DNA of 64,000 nucleotides from Rhodanobacter sp. Root480 (GCF_001426645.1 NZ_LMEX01000002.1:826322-890321), one strand, 5' to 3'; positions 17,833-27,316 are shown, counted from the first letter of the stretch. The notes: generated from the letters alone by a model not told the origin. A program made the numbers and translations.

Positions 17833-18852
17833 ATGAGCTCAAGTGTGCTTTGTTTTGGCGAACTGTTGCTGCGTCTTGGCGCACCCGGCCAACAGCAGTT
17901 GCTGCAGACGCCCTCCCTCGACGTGCATGTCGGCGGCGCGGAAGCCAACGTGGGCGTGGCACTGGCGTGCTTCGGTCAGGACGTGGCGATGGCCGGCGTG
18001 GTGGCCGACAACGCGCTGGGCAGCGCCGCGCTGGGCGAGCTGCGCCGGCACGGCGTGGACACCCGCCACGTACGACGCAGCGCCGGGCGCATGGGCCTCT
18101 ACTTCATGACCGCCGGCGCCGGCCTGCGCCCGGGCGAAGTGGTGTACGACCGCGCCGAGTCGGCTTTTGCCACGGCGCCGGCGGACGGCTACGACTGGCC
18201 GACGTTGTTGCGGGGTGCGCAATGGCTGCATCTTTCCGGTATCAGCCCGGCACTGGGCCCGCAGGCGGCGCAGGCGACTCTTGCCGCCGCACGGGCCGCC
18301 GGCGACATGGGCATCAAGGTGTCATTCGACGGCAATTTCCGCCCCCGCCTGTGGGAGCGCTGGGGTGGCGACGCGCAGGCGATCCTGCGCGACTTGTTCG
18401 CCTGCGCGCACATCGTGTTTGCCGACCATCGAGACATCGGCGTGGTGCTGGGCGGCGAGTTCGCCCAGGGCGACGCGCAGGCTCGCGTGGACGCGGCCGC
18501 AGCCACGGCGTTCGCGGCCTTCCCGCAACTGCAGTACATGGCCTGCACCCAGCGCACGGCATACAACGCCAGCCACCATGCGCTGGGCGCGATGCTGCTG
18601 GGCCGTGACGGCACCCGCGCGCTGGCACCGGTGCGGGAACTGGATGGCATCGTCGACCGCATCGGCGGCGGCGACGCTTTCGCCGCCGGCGTGTTGCATG
18701 GCCTGATGGAAGACTTCGACGGCGCCACCACCATCCGCTTCGGCCTCGCCGCCGGCTGTCTGAAACACTCCATCCCCGGCGATTTCTGCCCGGTCGGCGT
18801 GGCCGATGTCATGGCCTTGATGGACGGGGAAACGTTCGACGTTCGTCGTTGA
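17833..18852 (+). CDS. kdgK: 2-dehydro-3-deoxygluconokinase (PfkB family)
   Basis: The protein has 339 residues from the ATG at 17833; the longer frame would read through the operator. It has the PfkB sugar-binding signature GGAEANVGVALACFG near residue 37 and the ATP/catalytic motif RIGGGDAFAAG (Asp about residue 281). KDG kinases share this FGELLLRL start. It phosphorylates the KDG made by DhuI and KduD, giving KDPG for the Entner-Doudoroff aldolase, which is not in this window. Its divergent position with the TonB receptor links uptake and catabolism. Confidence 0.88.
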   Translation: MSSSVLCFGELLLRLGAPGQQQLLQTPSLDVHVGGAEANVGVALACFGQDVAMAGVVADNALGSAALGELRRHGVDTRHVRRSAGRMGLYFMTAGAGLRPGEVVYDRAESAFATAPADGYDWPTLLRGAQWLHLSGISPALGPQAAQATLAAARAAGDMGIKVSFDGNFRPRLWERWGGDAQAILRDLFACAHIVFADHRDIGVVLGGEFAQGDAQARVDAAAATAFAAFPQLQYMACTQRTAYNASHHALGAMLLGRDGTRALAPVRELDGIVDRIGGGDAFAAGVLHGLMEDFDGATTIRFGLAAGCLKHSIPGDFCPVGVADVMALMDGETFDVRR

Positions 18853-18869
18853 TGATGCGCCTCTCCTCT

Positions 18870-18946
18870 GTGGGAGCGACTTCAGTCGCGATGCTCTTGC
18901 TCTGGAACTCCAAAGGAGGAGCATCGCGACTGAAGTCGCTCCTACA
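18870..18946. repeat. REP-like palindrome, type A, copy 2
   Basis: TGTGGGAGCGACTTCAGTCG at the left and its complement at the right, with GCATCGCG inner arms. It lies between the convergent kdgK and GNAT genes. Confidence 0.85.
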
Positions 18947-18964
18947 AAAAACCGCTTTGCCCGC

Positions 18965-19456
18965 TCAGCCGGTTTCCGCCGCCAGGTTTCCCAGCACCCG
19001 CTCGTAGCGCCAGCCATCGGCGCCGTCTTCGTAGTAGCCAGGCAGCTGGTCGATACGGCGATAACCCTGCCGCTCGTAGAGGCCGATGGCGGCAACGTTG
19101 TCGGCGCGCACCTCCAGCCGCAGGACGCGGCAACCACGATCGCGGACGGCCTTCGTGGTCGCCGCCATCAGCGCCGAGGCCACACCCTTACCGCGTGCCT
19201 CGGCGGCCGTGGCCAGCGAATACAGACGCGCCACCACGCTGCCCTTGCGGAAGAACACCACGGCGGCTCCGGTCAGGGATGGGCCGGCACCATCGACCAC
19301 CAACACCAGTGCAGAGTCGCTGGCCAGATGCCGCCGGTATTGCGCGCGGCTGAGCTGGTCGCTGTCGAAGGTGTGCTGCTCCAAGGCGACCAGGGCGTCG
19401 AGATCGGAGGGGGTGGCGTGGCGGACTTCGATGCGAGGAGGAGGTGTGGGTTGCAC
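18965..19456 (-). CDS. GNAT-family N-acetyltransferase
   Basis: A 163-residue single-domain GNAT protein. The acetyl-CoA-binding region is ARGKGVASALM (about residues 87-97), followed by the late NVAAIGLYERQGYR motif. RimI-like proteins of this kind acetylate protein N-termini or small amines. It is divergent from the ATP-grasp ligase gene with 206 bases between. This pairing of a GNAT with a RimK-type ligase recurs in proteobacteria and suggests a shared peptide or amino-acid modification role; the substrate is unknown. Confidence 0.85.
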   Translation of the reverse strand: MQPTPPPRIEVRHATPSDLDALVALEQHTFDSDQLSRAQYRRHLASDSALVLVVDGAGPSLTGAAVVFFRKGSVVARLYSLATAAEARGKGVASALMAATTKAVRDRGCRVLRLEVRADNVAAIGLYERQGYRRIDQLPGYYEDGADGWRYERVLGNLAAETG

Positions 19457-19662
19457 GTTTCGGAGTGCGGTGATGGGGAGATTTGCAGTTTAGGGGAAAG
19501 CAGGAGCGGCCCCTTCCAAAAACACCCCACCCACCCATTTACCAAACCTTCAGCGCTCACCCTTGTACCCCGCCAACGCTGTGCCAAACTGCGCGCTTTG
19601 CGCCAGCCGGCCGCCCTTCATCGGGCACGCCGCCGAAAGTAGAACATCGCCCGAGTGGTGTC

Positions 19663-21147
19663 ATGGCCCGTTTGGTCATCGTTGTGGAAAAGGCCTCCGA
19701 CTGGGGCTCGTACTACCCGTCCGTCGACGTCATGAGCGCGATGGACTACCTGCGCCAACCGGTGGCCGCCGACGACGAGCGCACCCACGTCATCAATCTT
19801 TGCCGCAGCTACAAATACCTGGGCACCGGCTACTACGTGTCGCTGCTGGCCGAGGCGCGCGGGCACAAGGTGATGCCGTCGGTGCGCACGGTGAACGACC
19901 TGCGCCGGCGCTCGCTGTACGGGCTGGACATTGTCGACCTGAACCACAAGCTCACCCACTTCCTGCCTGCCGGCGGCCGCGACACCACCGACTTCGGCAT
20001 CCTGGTCTACTTCGGCGAAACCGCGTATCCGGCGCTGCAGGATCTGGCGCGGCAGCTGTTCGAGATGTTCCCCTGCCCGCTGCTGCGGATCGAGTTCGAG
20101 CGCGATCGCGTGTGGCAGGTCAGCTCGATCAAACCGGTGGGCCTGCACACGCTGGACGACGCGCAGGAGGACGCCTTCGCGCAGGAGCTGGACCGCTTCT
20201 CCAGGAAGCTGTGGCGCAAGCCGCGGGCGCGCAAGCTGTACCGCTACGACATCGCGATGCTGGTGGACCCGAACGAGGCGATGCCGCCGTCGAACAAGCG
20301 CGCGCTGAAATCGTTCATCGCCGCCGGCCGCGAGCTGGGCATCGAAGTCGACCCGATCGACAAGAACGACTACCAGCGGCTGGCCGAATACGACGGCCTG
20401 TTCATCCGCGAAACCACCGCCTCGGACAACCACACCTACCGCTTCTCCCACCGTGCAGAGAAGGAAGGCATGGTGGTGATCGACGACCCCACCTCGATCC
20501 TCCGCTGCACCAACAAGATCTTCCTCAACGACCTGATGGTGTCGCGCAAGCTTGCCGTCCCCCGTACGGAAATTCTCTACCGCGACGACGCCAAGGGCAC
20601 GCACGAGGTGGTGGAGCGGCTGGGCTTTCCGCTGGTGCTGAAGATTCCCGACGGCTCGTTCTCGCGCGGCGTGGTAAAGGTGGAAAACGAACAGGCACTG
20701 GCCGAGGCGGCGGGCCGGCTGTTCCAGCACAGCGCGCTGGTGCTGGCGCAGGAATATGTCTACACCGAGTTCGACTGGCGCATCGGCGTGCTCAACCGCG
20801 AGCCGTTGTATGCCTGCAAATACTTCATGTCACGCGGCCACTGGCAGATCTACAACCACGGCGCCAAGGGCACGGCCAAAAGCGGCGGCTTCGAGACGAT
20901 CGCGGTGGCCGACGCGCCGCCGGAGGTGGTCAAGCTGGCCCTGAAAGCCACCCATCCGATCGGCAACGGGCTTTACGGCGTCGACCTGAAACAGGTCGGC
21001 AACAAGCCGGTGGTGATCGAGGTGAACGACAACCCCTCGATCGACGCCGGCGTGGAAGACGCGCACCTGGGCGATGAGCTCTACCTGCGGATCATGCGCG
21101 AATTCCTGCGCCGGATGGAGCACAAGCGACAGGGCGGCGGGCACTGA
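19663..21147 (+). CDS. RimK-family ATP-grasp ligase with N-terminal RimK-like domain
   Basis: The protein has 494 residues from the ATG beginning MARLVIVVEKASDWG. An N-terminal domain of about 190 residues precedes an ATP-grasp domain with FPLVLKIPDGSFSRGV and the Mg-binding end VIEVNDNPSID. RimK-type ligases add glutamate or another amino acid to a carboxyl end using ATP. The N-terminal domain sets this apart from ribosomal S6 ligase RimK itself (about 300 residues). The partner GNAT gene is divergent. Substrate not visible. Confidence 0.85.
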   Translation: MARLVIVVEKASDWGSYYPSVDVMSAMDYLRQPVAADDERTHVINLCRSYKYLGTGYYVSLLAEARGHKVMPSVRTVNDLRRRSLYGLDIVDLNHKLTHFLPAGGRDTTDFGILVYFGETAYPALQDLARQLFEMFPCPLLRIEFERDRVWQVSSIKPVGLHTLDDAQEDAFAQELDRFSRKLWRKPRARKLYRYDIAMLVDPNEAMPPSNKRALKSFIAAGRELGIEVDPIDKNDYQRLAEYDGLFIRETTASDNHTYRFSHRAEKEGMVVIDDPTSILRCTNKIFLNDLMVSRKLAVPRTEILYRDDAKGTHEVVERLGFPLVLKIPDGSFSRGVVKVENEQALAEAAGRLFQHSALVLAQEYVYTEFDWRIGVLNREPLYACKYFMSRGHWQIYNHGAKGTAKSGGFETIAVADAPPEVVKLALKATHPIGNGLYGVDLKQVGNKPVVIEVNDNPSIDAGVEDAHLGDELYLRIMREFLRRMEHKRQGGGH

Positions 21148-21173
21148 CCGGCGCCCGATCCAATCCCACACTT

Positions 21174-21419
21174 TCAATGCCACACGGCGCCGTGGGTGAC
21201 GCGTCGGCGCCGACGCGCTAGCTGTGGCAACAGCGCCGGCTCCAGCCCCAGCAAGGCGACGACAGGCGCGCCGACCAGCCAGAACAGCGGCGTCCAGCCC
21301 AGCAATTCGGTATGCGCTGGCACCAGCGTGGTCAGCAGCATCGCGGCACCGGCTACCAGCCATAGCAAGGCAACGGCCACCAGGCGCGGGTGGTGCGGTG
21401 AGGGCGGCGGAATACGCAT
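21174..21419 (-). CDS. Small two-helix membrane protein, unknown
   Basis: An 81-residue protein with two hydrophobic segments (about residues 12-34 and 41-62) and an Arg-rich cytoplasmic tail (QLARRRRRV). It is convergent with the ATP-grasp gene. No family recognised. Codon use and length are plausible for a real gene, but support is limited. Confidence 0.55.
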   Translation of the reverse strand: MRIPPPSPHHPRLVAVALLWLVAGAAMLLTTLVPAHTELLGWTPLFWLVGAPVVALLGLEPALLPQLARRRRRVTHGAVWH

Positions 21420-21507
21420 GGCAGTCTCCGTTCGATGAAGTGAGCCGCAGCTTGCGACCCGCCCATCTCAAGGACTGCGACCCCGACACCAGCGCGTGGC
21501 ACTTGCT

Positions 21508-21616
21508 CGTCATTCCAGCCTAAGCTGGAGGAGCTTTACAACAGCCGAAGGCTGATCATCCAGTGCCCTCATGCCGCTACCAAGGCGCTGGATCCCAGCT
21601 TGCGCTGCGATGACGG
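21508..21616. repeat. Dispersed inverted-repeat element, type B, copy 2
   Basis: The ends CGTCATTCCAGC and GCGATGACGG and the internal GCTTTACAACAGCCGAAG match copy 1 at 8781. It is followed at about 21645-21667 by three tandem GAATCCC units of the kind seen in the atp operon. Confidence 0.75.
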
Positions 21617-21705
21617 CTTGTTCAGGCTTTCCTTGGGCTCTTGCGAATCCCGAATCCCGAATCCCGCCCCAGTAGAATGGCGTCAATCACCATCAGGGAA
21701 TCCGC

Positions 21706-22536
21706 ATGCCAGCCGCCCAGTTCGCCGTGTTCGGCCACCCCATCAGCCACAGCCTGTCGCCGCAGATCCATCATGCCTTCGGGCAGCAGTTCGGCATCGA
21801 GCTGGAGTACCGCGCCATCGACGCCGCGCCCGAGGCGTTTGCCGAAGCCGTGCGGCGCTTTTTCCTCGACGGCGGCCGCGGCGCCAACGTCACCTTGCCG
21901 CACAAGGCCGCCGCGTTTGCACTGGCGAACCAGCGCAGCGAGTCGGCCATTCGCGTGGGCAGCGCCAACGTGCTGACCCTGCAGGGCGACGGCACGCTGG
22001 CCGCGCACAACACCGACGGCGACGGTATGGTGCGCGACATCACCGAGCGCCACAGCACTGACCTGCGCGGCCACACCGCCCTGCTGCTGGGCGCCGGCGG
22101 CGCGGCGCGCGGCGTGGCGTGGCATCTGCTGGACGCGGGCGTGGCCACGCTGACCATCGTCAACCGCTCGCCCGCGCCGGCCGACGCGCTGGCCGATGCC
22201 ATCGGCGATCCCGCACGGGCGCATACCCGCTACTGGCAGGATCTGGCCGACATCGGCAGCTTCGACCTGATCATCAACGCCACCTCCGCCGGCGTGCTCG
22301 GCACTTCGCTGCAACTGCCGTTTTCGCTCGTCGGCGCGCGGGCACTTTGCTACGACCTGTCCTACGGCGCGGCGGCCGGCAGCTTCCTGGCCTGGGCGAA
22401 AACCGCGGGTGCCCGCTATGCGTTCGACGGCCTGGGCATGCTGGTGGAAACCGCCGCCGACGCATTCGAACTGTGGCATGGCAAGCGGCCGGATACCGAC
22501 CCGGTCTACCACGCGTTGCGCCAGCAGTTCGGCTGA
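21706..22536 (+). CDS. aroE: Shikimate dehydrogenase (NADP+)
   Basis: This 276-residue protein has the shikimate-binding SHSLSPQIHH at about 14-23, the catalytic Lys in NVTLPHKAA (about 67), the catalytic Asp in AHNTDGDG, the NADP loop GAGGAARGVAW near 128, and the C-terminal DGLGMLVETAADAF. It reduces 3-dehydroshikimate to shikimate in aromatic amino-acid biosynthesis. Its stop overlaps the start of the YkgJ-like gene. Confidence 0.95.
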   Translation: MPAAQFAVFGHPISHSLSPQIHHAFGQQFGIELEYRAIDAAPEAFAEAVRRFFLDGGRGANVTLPHKAAAFALANQRSESAIRVGSANVLTLQGDGTLAAHNTDGDGMVRDITERHSTDLRGHTALLLGAGGAARGVAWHLLDAGVATLTIVNRSPAPADALADAIGDPARAHTRYWQDLADIGSFDLIINATSAGVLGTSLQLPFSLVGARALCYDLSYGAAAGSFLAWAKTAGARYAFDGLGMLVETAADAFELWHGKRPDTDPVYHALRQQFG

Positions 22537-22799
22537 TGGATGCACTGGCCTGTCGCAGCGGTTGCGGCGCCTGCTGCATCGCGCCGTCGATCAGCTCGCC
22601 CATCCCCGGCATGCCACATGGCAAACCCGCCGGCGTGCGCTGCGTGCAGCTGACCGCCGACAACCGCTGCGCGATTTTCGGCCGCGCCGACCGCCCCGCC
22701 GTATGCGCCAGCCTGCGACCGGAGCCGGCGATGTGCGGCAGTGATCGCCCCCACGCGTTGGCCTGGCTGGCGCAACTGGAAGCGGCGACAGCGGGCTGA
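22536..22799 (+). CDS. YkgJ-type Cys-cluster (putative metal-binding) protein
   Basis: An 87-residue protein rich in conserved cysteines: CRSGCGACC at 6-14, then single Cys residues before VQLT, in DNRC, in AVCASLRPEP and in MCG. This is the small zinc/iron-chelating UPF0153/YkgJ pattern. The ATG overlaps the aroE stop (TGATG), so it is translationally coupled. The biochemical role of the family is unclear. Confidence 0.82.
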   Translation: MDALACRSGCGACCIAPSISSPIPGMPHGKPAGVRCVQLTADNRCAIFGRADRPAVCASLRPEPAMCGSDRPHALAWLAQLEAATAG

Positions 22800-22907
22800 A
22801 ACACCGGCCGCCACAGGACTGAAACACATCGTCGCTACCGTGGCGCCCACCGCCGGGGTGCGCCGCAGGCGCCGGCCCCGCGAGCGGTCGCCCATGCAGC
22901 AGGTGTC

Positions 22908-23444
22908 ATGTTCCGTTCCTTTCTGGCCACGTCGCGTCGCCACGCCCTGGTACTGATTCCGCTGGCGCTTCTGCTGGTGTCGGCCTGCGGCATCGTCTGG
23001 TACAGCCGCGTCAGCGTGGCGGCGTCGATAGCCCATATCGGCACACCCACGTCCACCGGGGCGAATGCCACCGGCGATGCCGACAGCGGGGTCACCATCC
23101 TGCTGGACCTTGCCCGCGATGCGATGCGCGACGGGCGACTGGTGGCGCCGCAAGGCAGCAATGCGTTCGAGTTCTATCTCAGCGTGCTGCAGCTCGACCC
23201 GTCGAACCTCACCGCACGGGAGGCGCTGCGCGAAACCTTTCCGCGCGCCGCGGTGGAGATCGAAGGCACCATCAACGGCGGCGAACTGGAGGAGGCCCGC
23301 CGCGAGATCGACCTGTTGCGCGAATTCGATCGCGACAACTTCACGCTGGCCCTGCTCGGCGGCAAACTTTCCGCCGCGCGCAACATCCTGACCCAGCAGC
23401 ATGAGATGGAAGCCGAGCGTATCCAGGCCGCCCGCCGACGCTGA
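22908..23444 (+). CDS. Membrane-anchored protein resembling the N-terminal part of xanthomonad TonB-like proteins
   Basis: The protein has 178 residues, with one N-terminal membrane helix (about 13-34) and then a periplasmic helical region (ILLDLARDAMRDGRLVAPQGSNAFEFYLSVLQLDPSN) resembling the TPR-like stretch that precedes the TonB domain in some xanthomonad energy transducers. No C-terminal TonB domain is present, so it is either a truncated relative or an accessory protein. Function unknown. Confidence 0.65.
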   Translation: MFRSFLATSRRHALVLIPLALLLVSACGIVWYSRVSVAASIAHIGTPTSTGANATGDADSGVTILLDLARDAMRDGRLVAPQGSNAFEFYLSVLQLDPSNLTAREALRETFPRAAVEIEGTINGGELEEARREIDLLREFDRDNFTLALLGGKLSAARNILTQQHEMEAERIQAARRR

Positions 23445-23476
23445 AGCCGCCACCGCGGGAAACGATCACACCCACG

Positions 23477-24010
23477 CTACCCGGCAGCCAGATAGACGTC
23501 TTTCAGCCGCACGTAGTGGTCGGCCGAATAGTGCAGCTGCTCGACCTGCGCATCGCTGAGCAGCCGTACGAAACGCGCCGGGTTGCCCAGCCACAACTCG
23601 CGCTCGCCCACCACCTTGCCCGGCGGCACCAGCGCGCCGGCGCCCACGAAGCCGTACTTCTTCACCACCGCGCCATCCATCACGCTGGCGTGCATGCCGA
23701 TCAGGCAGTAGTCGCCGATGGTGCAGGCGTGCACCGCGGCGGCATGGCCGATGGTGACGCCCTCACCGATCAGGCAGGGAAAGCCGGGGCCGTACGGGCC
23801 GGCGTGGGCGACGTGCACGATGCTGCCGTCCTGGATGCTGGTGCGCGCGCCCACGCGGATGTGGTTGACGTCGCCGCGCAGCACCGCGCCGGGCCAGATC
23901 GATACGTCGTCGCCCAGTACCACGTCGCCGATCACGCTGGCGGCGGGGTCGACGTACACACGATCACCGAGGACGGGCGCGATGCCCTTGAAGCTGCGCA
24001 GGGAGTTCAT
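23477..24010 (-). CDS. Gamma carbonic anhydrase-family protein (YrdA-like)
   Basis: This 177-residue left-handed beta-helix protein has hexapeptide repeats and the metal-site pattern: Arg and Asp in LRGDVNHIRVG, the His of IVHVAH, and the paired His of IGHAAAVHACTIG. The length is usual for the family. It faces convergently towards the preceding gene. Whether it is an active carbonic anhydrase cannot be told. Confidence 0.9.
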   Translation of the reverse strand: MNSLRSFKGIAPVLGDRVYVDPAASVIGDVVLGDDVSIWPGAVLRGDVNHIRVGARTSIQDGSIVHVAHAGPYGPGFPCLIGEGVTIGHAAAVHACTIGDYCLIGMHASVMDGAVVKKYGFVGAGALVPPGKVVGERELWLGNPARFVRLLSDAQVEQLHYSADHYVRLKDVYLAAG

Positions 24011-24112
24011 CGGTCCATTCTAGCGGCGTGCGTCGCTGCAGCCTTCGTCACGCCGCCACGCTTGATTTCGCCCCGCGCGGTCGCCACGCTGGGTGCCTGA
24101 AAAGGAGCGTTC

Positions 24113-26170
24113 ATGAGCCACGACAACCCCCTGCTTGCCGACGACACCTTGCCGGCGTTCTCGCAGATTCGACCCGAACACGTGGAGCCGGCGATCGACG
24201 CGATCCTGGCCGATTACCGCGCCGGCATCGACGCCCTCGTCGCACCCGACGCGCCGCGCGATTTCGCCACCGTGATGCTGACCCAGGAGCGGCTGGAACA
24301 GCGCCTGGTACGCGCCTGGGCGCCGGTTTCCCACCTGCATTCGGTGGCCGACAGCGAAGCCTTGCGCGAGGTGTACGGGCCGGCGGAGGAGAAGCTCACC
24401 GACTACGCGATGGAGCTGGGCCAGAACCGCCCGTTGTTCGCCGCGGTGCAGGCGTTGGCCGACGCGCCGGATTTCGCCACGCTGCCGCGCCCGCAGCGCG
24501 CCTTGGTGGAACATTCATTGCGCGACTTCCGGCTTTCCGGCATTGCGCTGGAGGAGCCGGCGCGTTCGCGCTTTCGCGAGATCGGAGTGGAACTGAGCAA
24601 ACTGTCCACCGAATTTTCGAATGCGGTGCTCGACGCCAGCGAGGCATGGTACGAACAGATCACCGACGAGCGCGACCTGGCCGGCATCCCCGAATCCGGC
24701 CGCGCGGTGTTGCGCCAGTACGCGCAGGACCGGGATCTGGACGGTTATCTGGTGACGCTGAAACAACCCAGCGTGCAGGCCGTCCTGAGCTACGCCGACA
24801 ACCGCGCACTGCGCGAGCGGGTGTACTGGGCCTACCAGACCCGCGCCTCCGACCAGGGCCCGAACGCGGGCAAGTTCGACAACAGCGCGCGCATCGAGAA
24901 GATCATGGCGCTGCGCCACGAGGCGGCGCAGCTGCTGGGTTTCGCCAATGCGGCGGAGGAATCGCTGGCGACCAAGATGGCCGGCTCGCCCACCGAGGTG
25001 ATGGAATTCCTGCACGACCTGGCCACCCGCGCAAAACCCGTGGCCCAGCAGGAGCTGGCCACGCTGCGCGCGTTCGCCCATGACGAGTTGCAGCTGGACA
25101 ACCTCGAACCGTGGGACGTGGGCTACGCCTCCGAGAAACTGCGCCAGCAGCAATACGCGCTGGACGAGGAGCAGCTGAAACCCTACTTCCCGCTGCCCGC
25201 CGTCATCGACGGATTGTTCGCGCTTACCGGCAAGCTCTACGGCATCACGCTGGCGCAGCGCGACGACGTCGACGTGTGGCATCCCGACGTGCGCTATTAC
25301 GACGTGCGCGATGCGGCCGGCCGCATTTTCGCCGGCGCCTACGTCGACCTGTACGCACGCAACGGCAAGCGCGGCGGCGCCTGGATGGACGTGTGTCGCG
25401 CCCGCTTCGACGATGGCGAGCACATGCAGTTGCCAGTGGCCTTCCTCACCTGCAACTTCGCCCCTCCCACCGGCGACAAGCCGGCGCTGCTCATCCACGA
25501 CGACGTGCTCACCCTGTTCCATGAATTCGGCCACGGCCTGCACCACTTGCTGACCGAGATCACGCTGCCGTCGATCGGCGGCATCGACGGCGTGGAGTGG
25601 GACGCGGTCGAACTGCCCAGCCAGTTCATGGAGAACTTCGGCTGGAACCGGCAGGCGCTGGATCTGTTCGCGAAACACTACGAGACCGGCGAAAAGCTGC
25701 CGCACGAACTGTTCGAACGCATGCTGGCCGCCCGCCATTTCCACGCCGGTTTGTTCCTGGTGCGGCAGCTGGAATTCGCGCTGTTCGACTTCCTGCTGCA
25801 CCTGGAATACGACCCCGCCGCCGGCGCCCGGCCGCTGGCCGTGCTGGAGCAGGTGCGCAAGGAAGTGGCCGTCCTGCATCCGCCGGCGTGGCAGCGCTTT
25901 CCGCACGGCTTCAGCCACATCTTCGCCGGCGGTTACGCGGCCGGTTACTACAGCTACCTGTGGGCGGAGCTGTTGAGCACCGACGCGTTCGGCGAGTTCG
26001 AGGAACGCGCAGGCGAGAGCGGCGAGGTGATCGACCGGGCCACCGGCGAACGTTTCCGCAAGGAATTCCTGGCGGTCGGTGCCAGCCGCCCGGCGCTGGA
26101 AAGCTTCATCGCGTTCCGCGGCCGCAAGCCCGAACCCGAGGCCTTGCTACGCAGTCACGGGTTGGCCTGA
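24113..26170 (+). CDS. prlC: Oligopeptidase A (M3 family zinc metallopeptidase)
   Basis: The protein has 685 residues, the normal PrlC length. The zinc motif HEFGH is at about 471-475 with the third ligand Glu in GIDGVEWDAVELPSQ (about 496-500). It degrades short peptides and signal peptides in the cytoplasm. The start MSHDNPLL follows AAAAGGAGCG-like sequence (AAAGGAG at 24101-24107). Monocistronic as far as can be seen. Confidence 0.95.
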   Translation: MSHDNPLLADDTLPAFSQIRPEHVEPAIDAILADYRAGIDALVAPDAPRDFATVMLTQERLEQRLVRAWAPVSHLHSVADSEALREVYGPAEEKLTDYAMELGQNRPLFAAVQALADAPDFATLPRPQRALVEHSLRDFRLSGIALEEPARSRFREIGVELSKLSTEFSNAVLDASEAWYEQITDERDLAGIPESGRAVLRQYAQDRDLDGYLVTLKQPSVQAVLSYADNRALRERVYWAYQTRASDQGPNAGKFDNSARIEKIMALRHEAAQLLGFANAAEESLATKMAGSPTEVMEFLHDLATRAKPVAQQELATLRAFAHDELQLDNLEPWDVGYASEKLRQQQYALDEEQLKPYFPLPAVIDGLFALTGKLYGITLAQRDDVDVWHPDVRYYDVRDAAGRIFAGAYVDLYARNGKRGGAWMDVCRARFDDGEHMQLPVAFLTCNFAPPTGDKPALLIHDDVLTLFHEFGHGLHHLLTEITLPSIGGIDGVEWDAVELPSQFMENFGWNRQALDLFAKHYETGEKLPHELFERMLAARHFHAGLFLVRQLEFALFDFLLHLEYDPAAGARPLAVLEQVRKEVAVLHPPAWQRFPHGFSHIFAGGYAAGYYSYLWAELLSTDAFGEFEERAGESGEVIDRATGERFRKEFLAVGASRPALESFIAFRGRKPEPEALLRSHGLA

Positions 26171-26219
26171 TCCTGCTTCAGCCGGCTTGCCCGAGCGCGT
26201 GGGCAAGCCGTGCGGGTGC

Positions 26220-26843
26220 TCAATAACCGATGGTGAAGCGGGCGCGCGAATGCGTCGGCTTTTCCAGTTCATCCACGAGGGCAATGGCGAAATCCTCGAA
26301 GGAGATGCTGCTGCCGCTCTCGTTCGACAGCAGCAGATCGGTGCCGAGTCGGAACGTGCCGGTCCGCTCGCCGGGGATGAACATCGCCGACGGCGACAGG
26401 AACGTCCAGTCCAGCTGTTCCTCCGCGCGCAGCAGATCGAGGAAAACGCATCCAGCCGCTGCCTCCGGCTTGTAGGCCTCGGGGAAATTCGGCGCGTCGA
26501 TCAGCAGCAAGCCCAACGGGAAGTCACCCAGGGCGACCTCAAGGCTGCCCGCACCACCGACCACGAGGTAACGCGGCACGCCGGCGGCGCGCACGGTTGC
26601 GATCAGCCTGGCGGCATCGGTGGTGGCAAAGGGCACGGCGCTGACGACCGCATCGTGACCGGCCAGAAGCGCCGCGAGACCCGTCGCATCGGCGACATCC
26701 CCCGCACTTGCCTCGACTCCAGACAACACCGGTACCCGGGCCGGGTCACGCACGATGGCGGTGACCGTGTGCCCGCGTTGGACCAGCTCGGCAAGAATGC
26801 GTGATCCGGCATTGCCGGAGGCACCGATAAGCGCGACGTGCAT
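26220..26843 (-). CDS. NAD(P)H-binding NmrA/SDR-atypical protein
   Basis: The protein has 207 residues with the Rossmann start MHVALIGASGNAGSRI and the atypical-SDR pattern of YwnB/NmrA-like proteins (VVGGAGSLEV; FLSPSAMF). These reduce small quinones or sense NAD(P). It is divergent from the HxlR regulator and both starts share a GAAACCACC leader, so it is probably the regulator's target. Confidence 0.88.
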   Translation of the reverse strand: MHVALIGASGNAGSRILAELVQRGHTVTAIVRDPARVPVLSGVEASAGDVADATGLAALLAGHDAVVSAVPFATTDAARLIATVRAAGVPRYLVVGGAGSLEVALGDFPLGLLLIDAPNFPEAYKPEAAAGCVFLDLLRAEEQLDWTFLSPSAMFIPGERTGTFRLGTDLLLSNESGSSISFEDFAIALVDELEKPTHSRARFTIGY

Positions 26844-26944
26844 GTTGATTTCCTTGGTGGTTTCTTTTGGTAATTAGGCTCCAGAACGTATACTGGTGTA
26901 AATAAGGAACCTGCACCTTACCTGGTTACCTCAAGGAAACCACC
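26844..26944. promoter_or_regulatory. Divergent promoter between NmrA-like gene and HxlR regulator
   Basis: The 101-base spacer is AT-richer than its surroundings. It contains GAAACCACC as an inverted repeat at both ends (26856-26864 and 26936-26944), each next to a start codon, and TATACT near 26889 as a likely -10. HxlR proteins usually bind such divergent spacers. Confidence 0.5.
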
Positions 26945-27316
26945 ATGAATATCGCCAACCCGTATTCGTCCAACTGTCCCACGCGCAAGGTGCTGGATCG
27001 CGTTGCCGACAAATGGGCGGTGCTGGTGCTGGGGCTGCTGATCGAGGGCCCGATCCGCTTCAACCGGTTGCGCCGGGCGGTTGAGGGCATTTCCCAGAAG
27101 ATGCTCTCGCAGACGCTCAAGAGCCTGGAACGCGATGGACTGGTCAGCCGCAAGGCCTTCGCAACCGTGCCGGTCACGGTCGAGTACGCGATCACGCCCC
27201 TGGGCCAGACACTCGCCGCCACGCTGGATGCCTTGCGGGTCTGGGCCGAGACCCACATGGAGGAAGTGACCGCCAATCAGCAGCGGTACGACGCGGGCGC
27301 CAAGTCCGACGCGTGA
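26945..27316 (+). CDS. HxlR-family winged-helix regulator
   Basis: This 123-residue protein has the HxlR pattern: a conserved early Cys (SSNCPTRKVLDRVADKWAVLVL), the RFNRLRRAVEGISQKMLSQTLKSLERDGLV winged helix and YAITPLGQTL. Such proteins sense electrophiles or redox changes through the early Cys. It likely controls the divergent oxidoreductase gene and itself. Confidence 0.92.
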   Translation: MNIANPYSSNCPTRKVLDRVADKWAVLVLGLLIEGPIRFNRLRRAVEGISQKMLSQTLKSLERDGLVSRKAFATVPVTVEYAITPLGQTLAATLDALRVWAETHMEEVTANQQRYDAGAKSDA

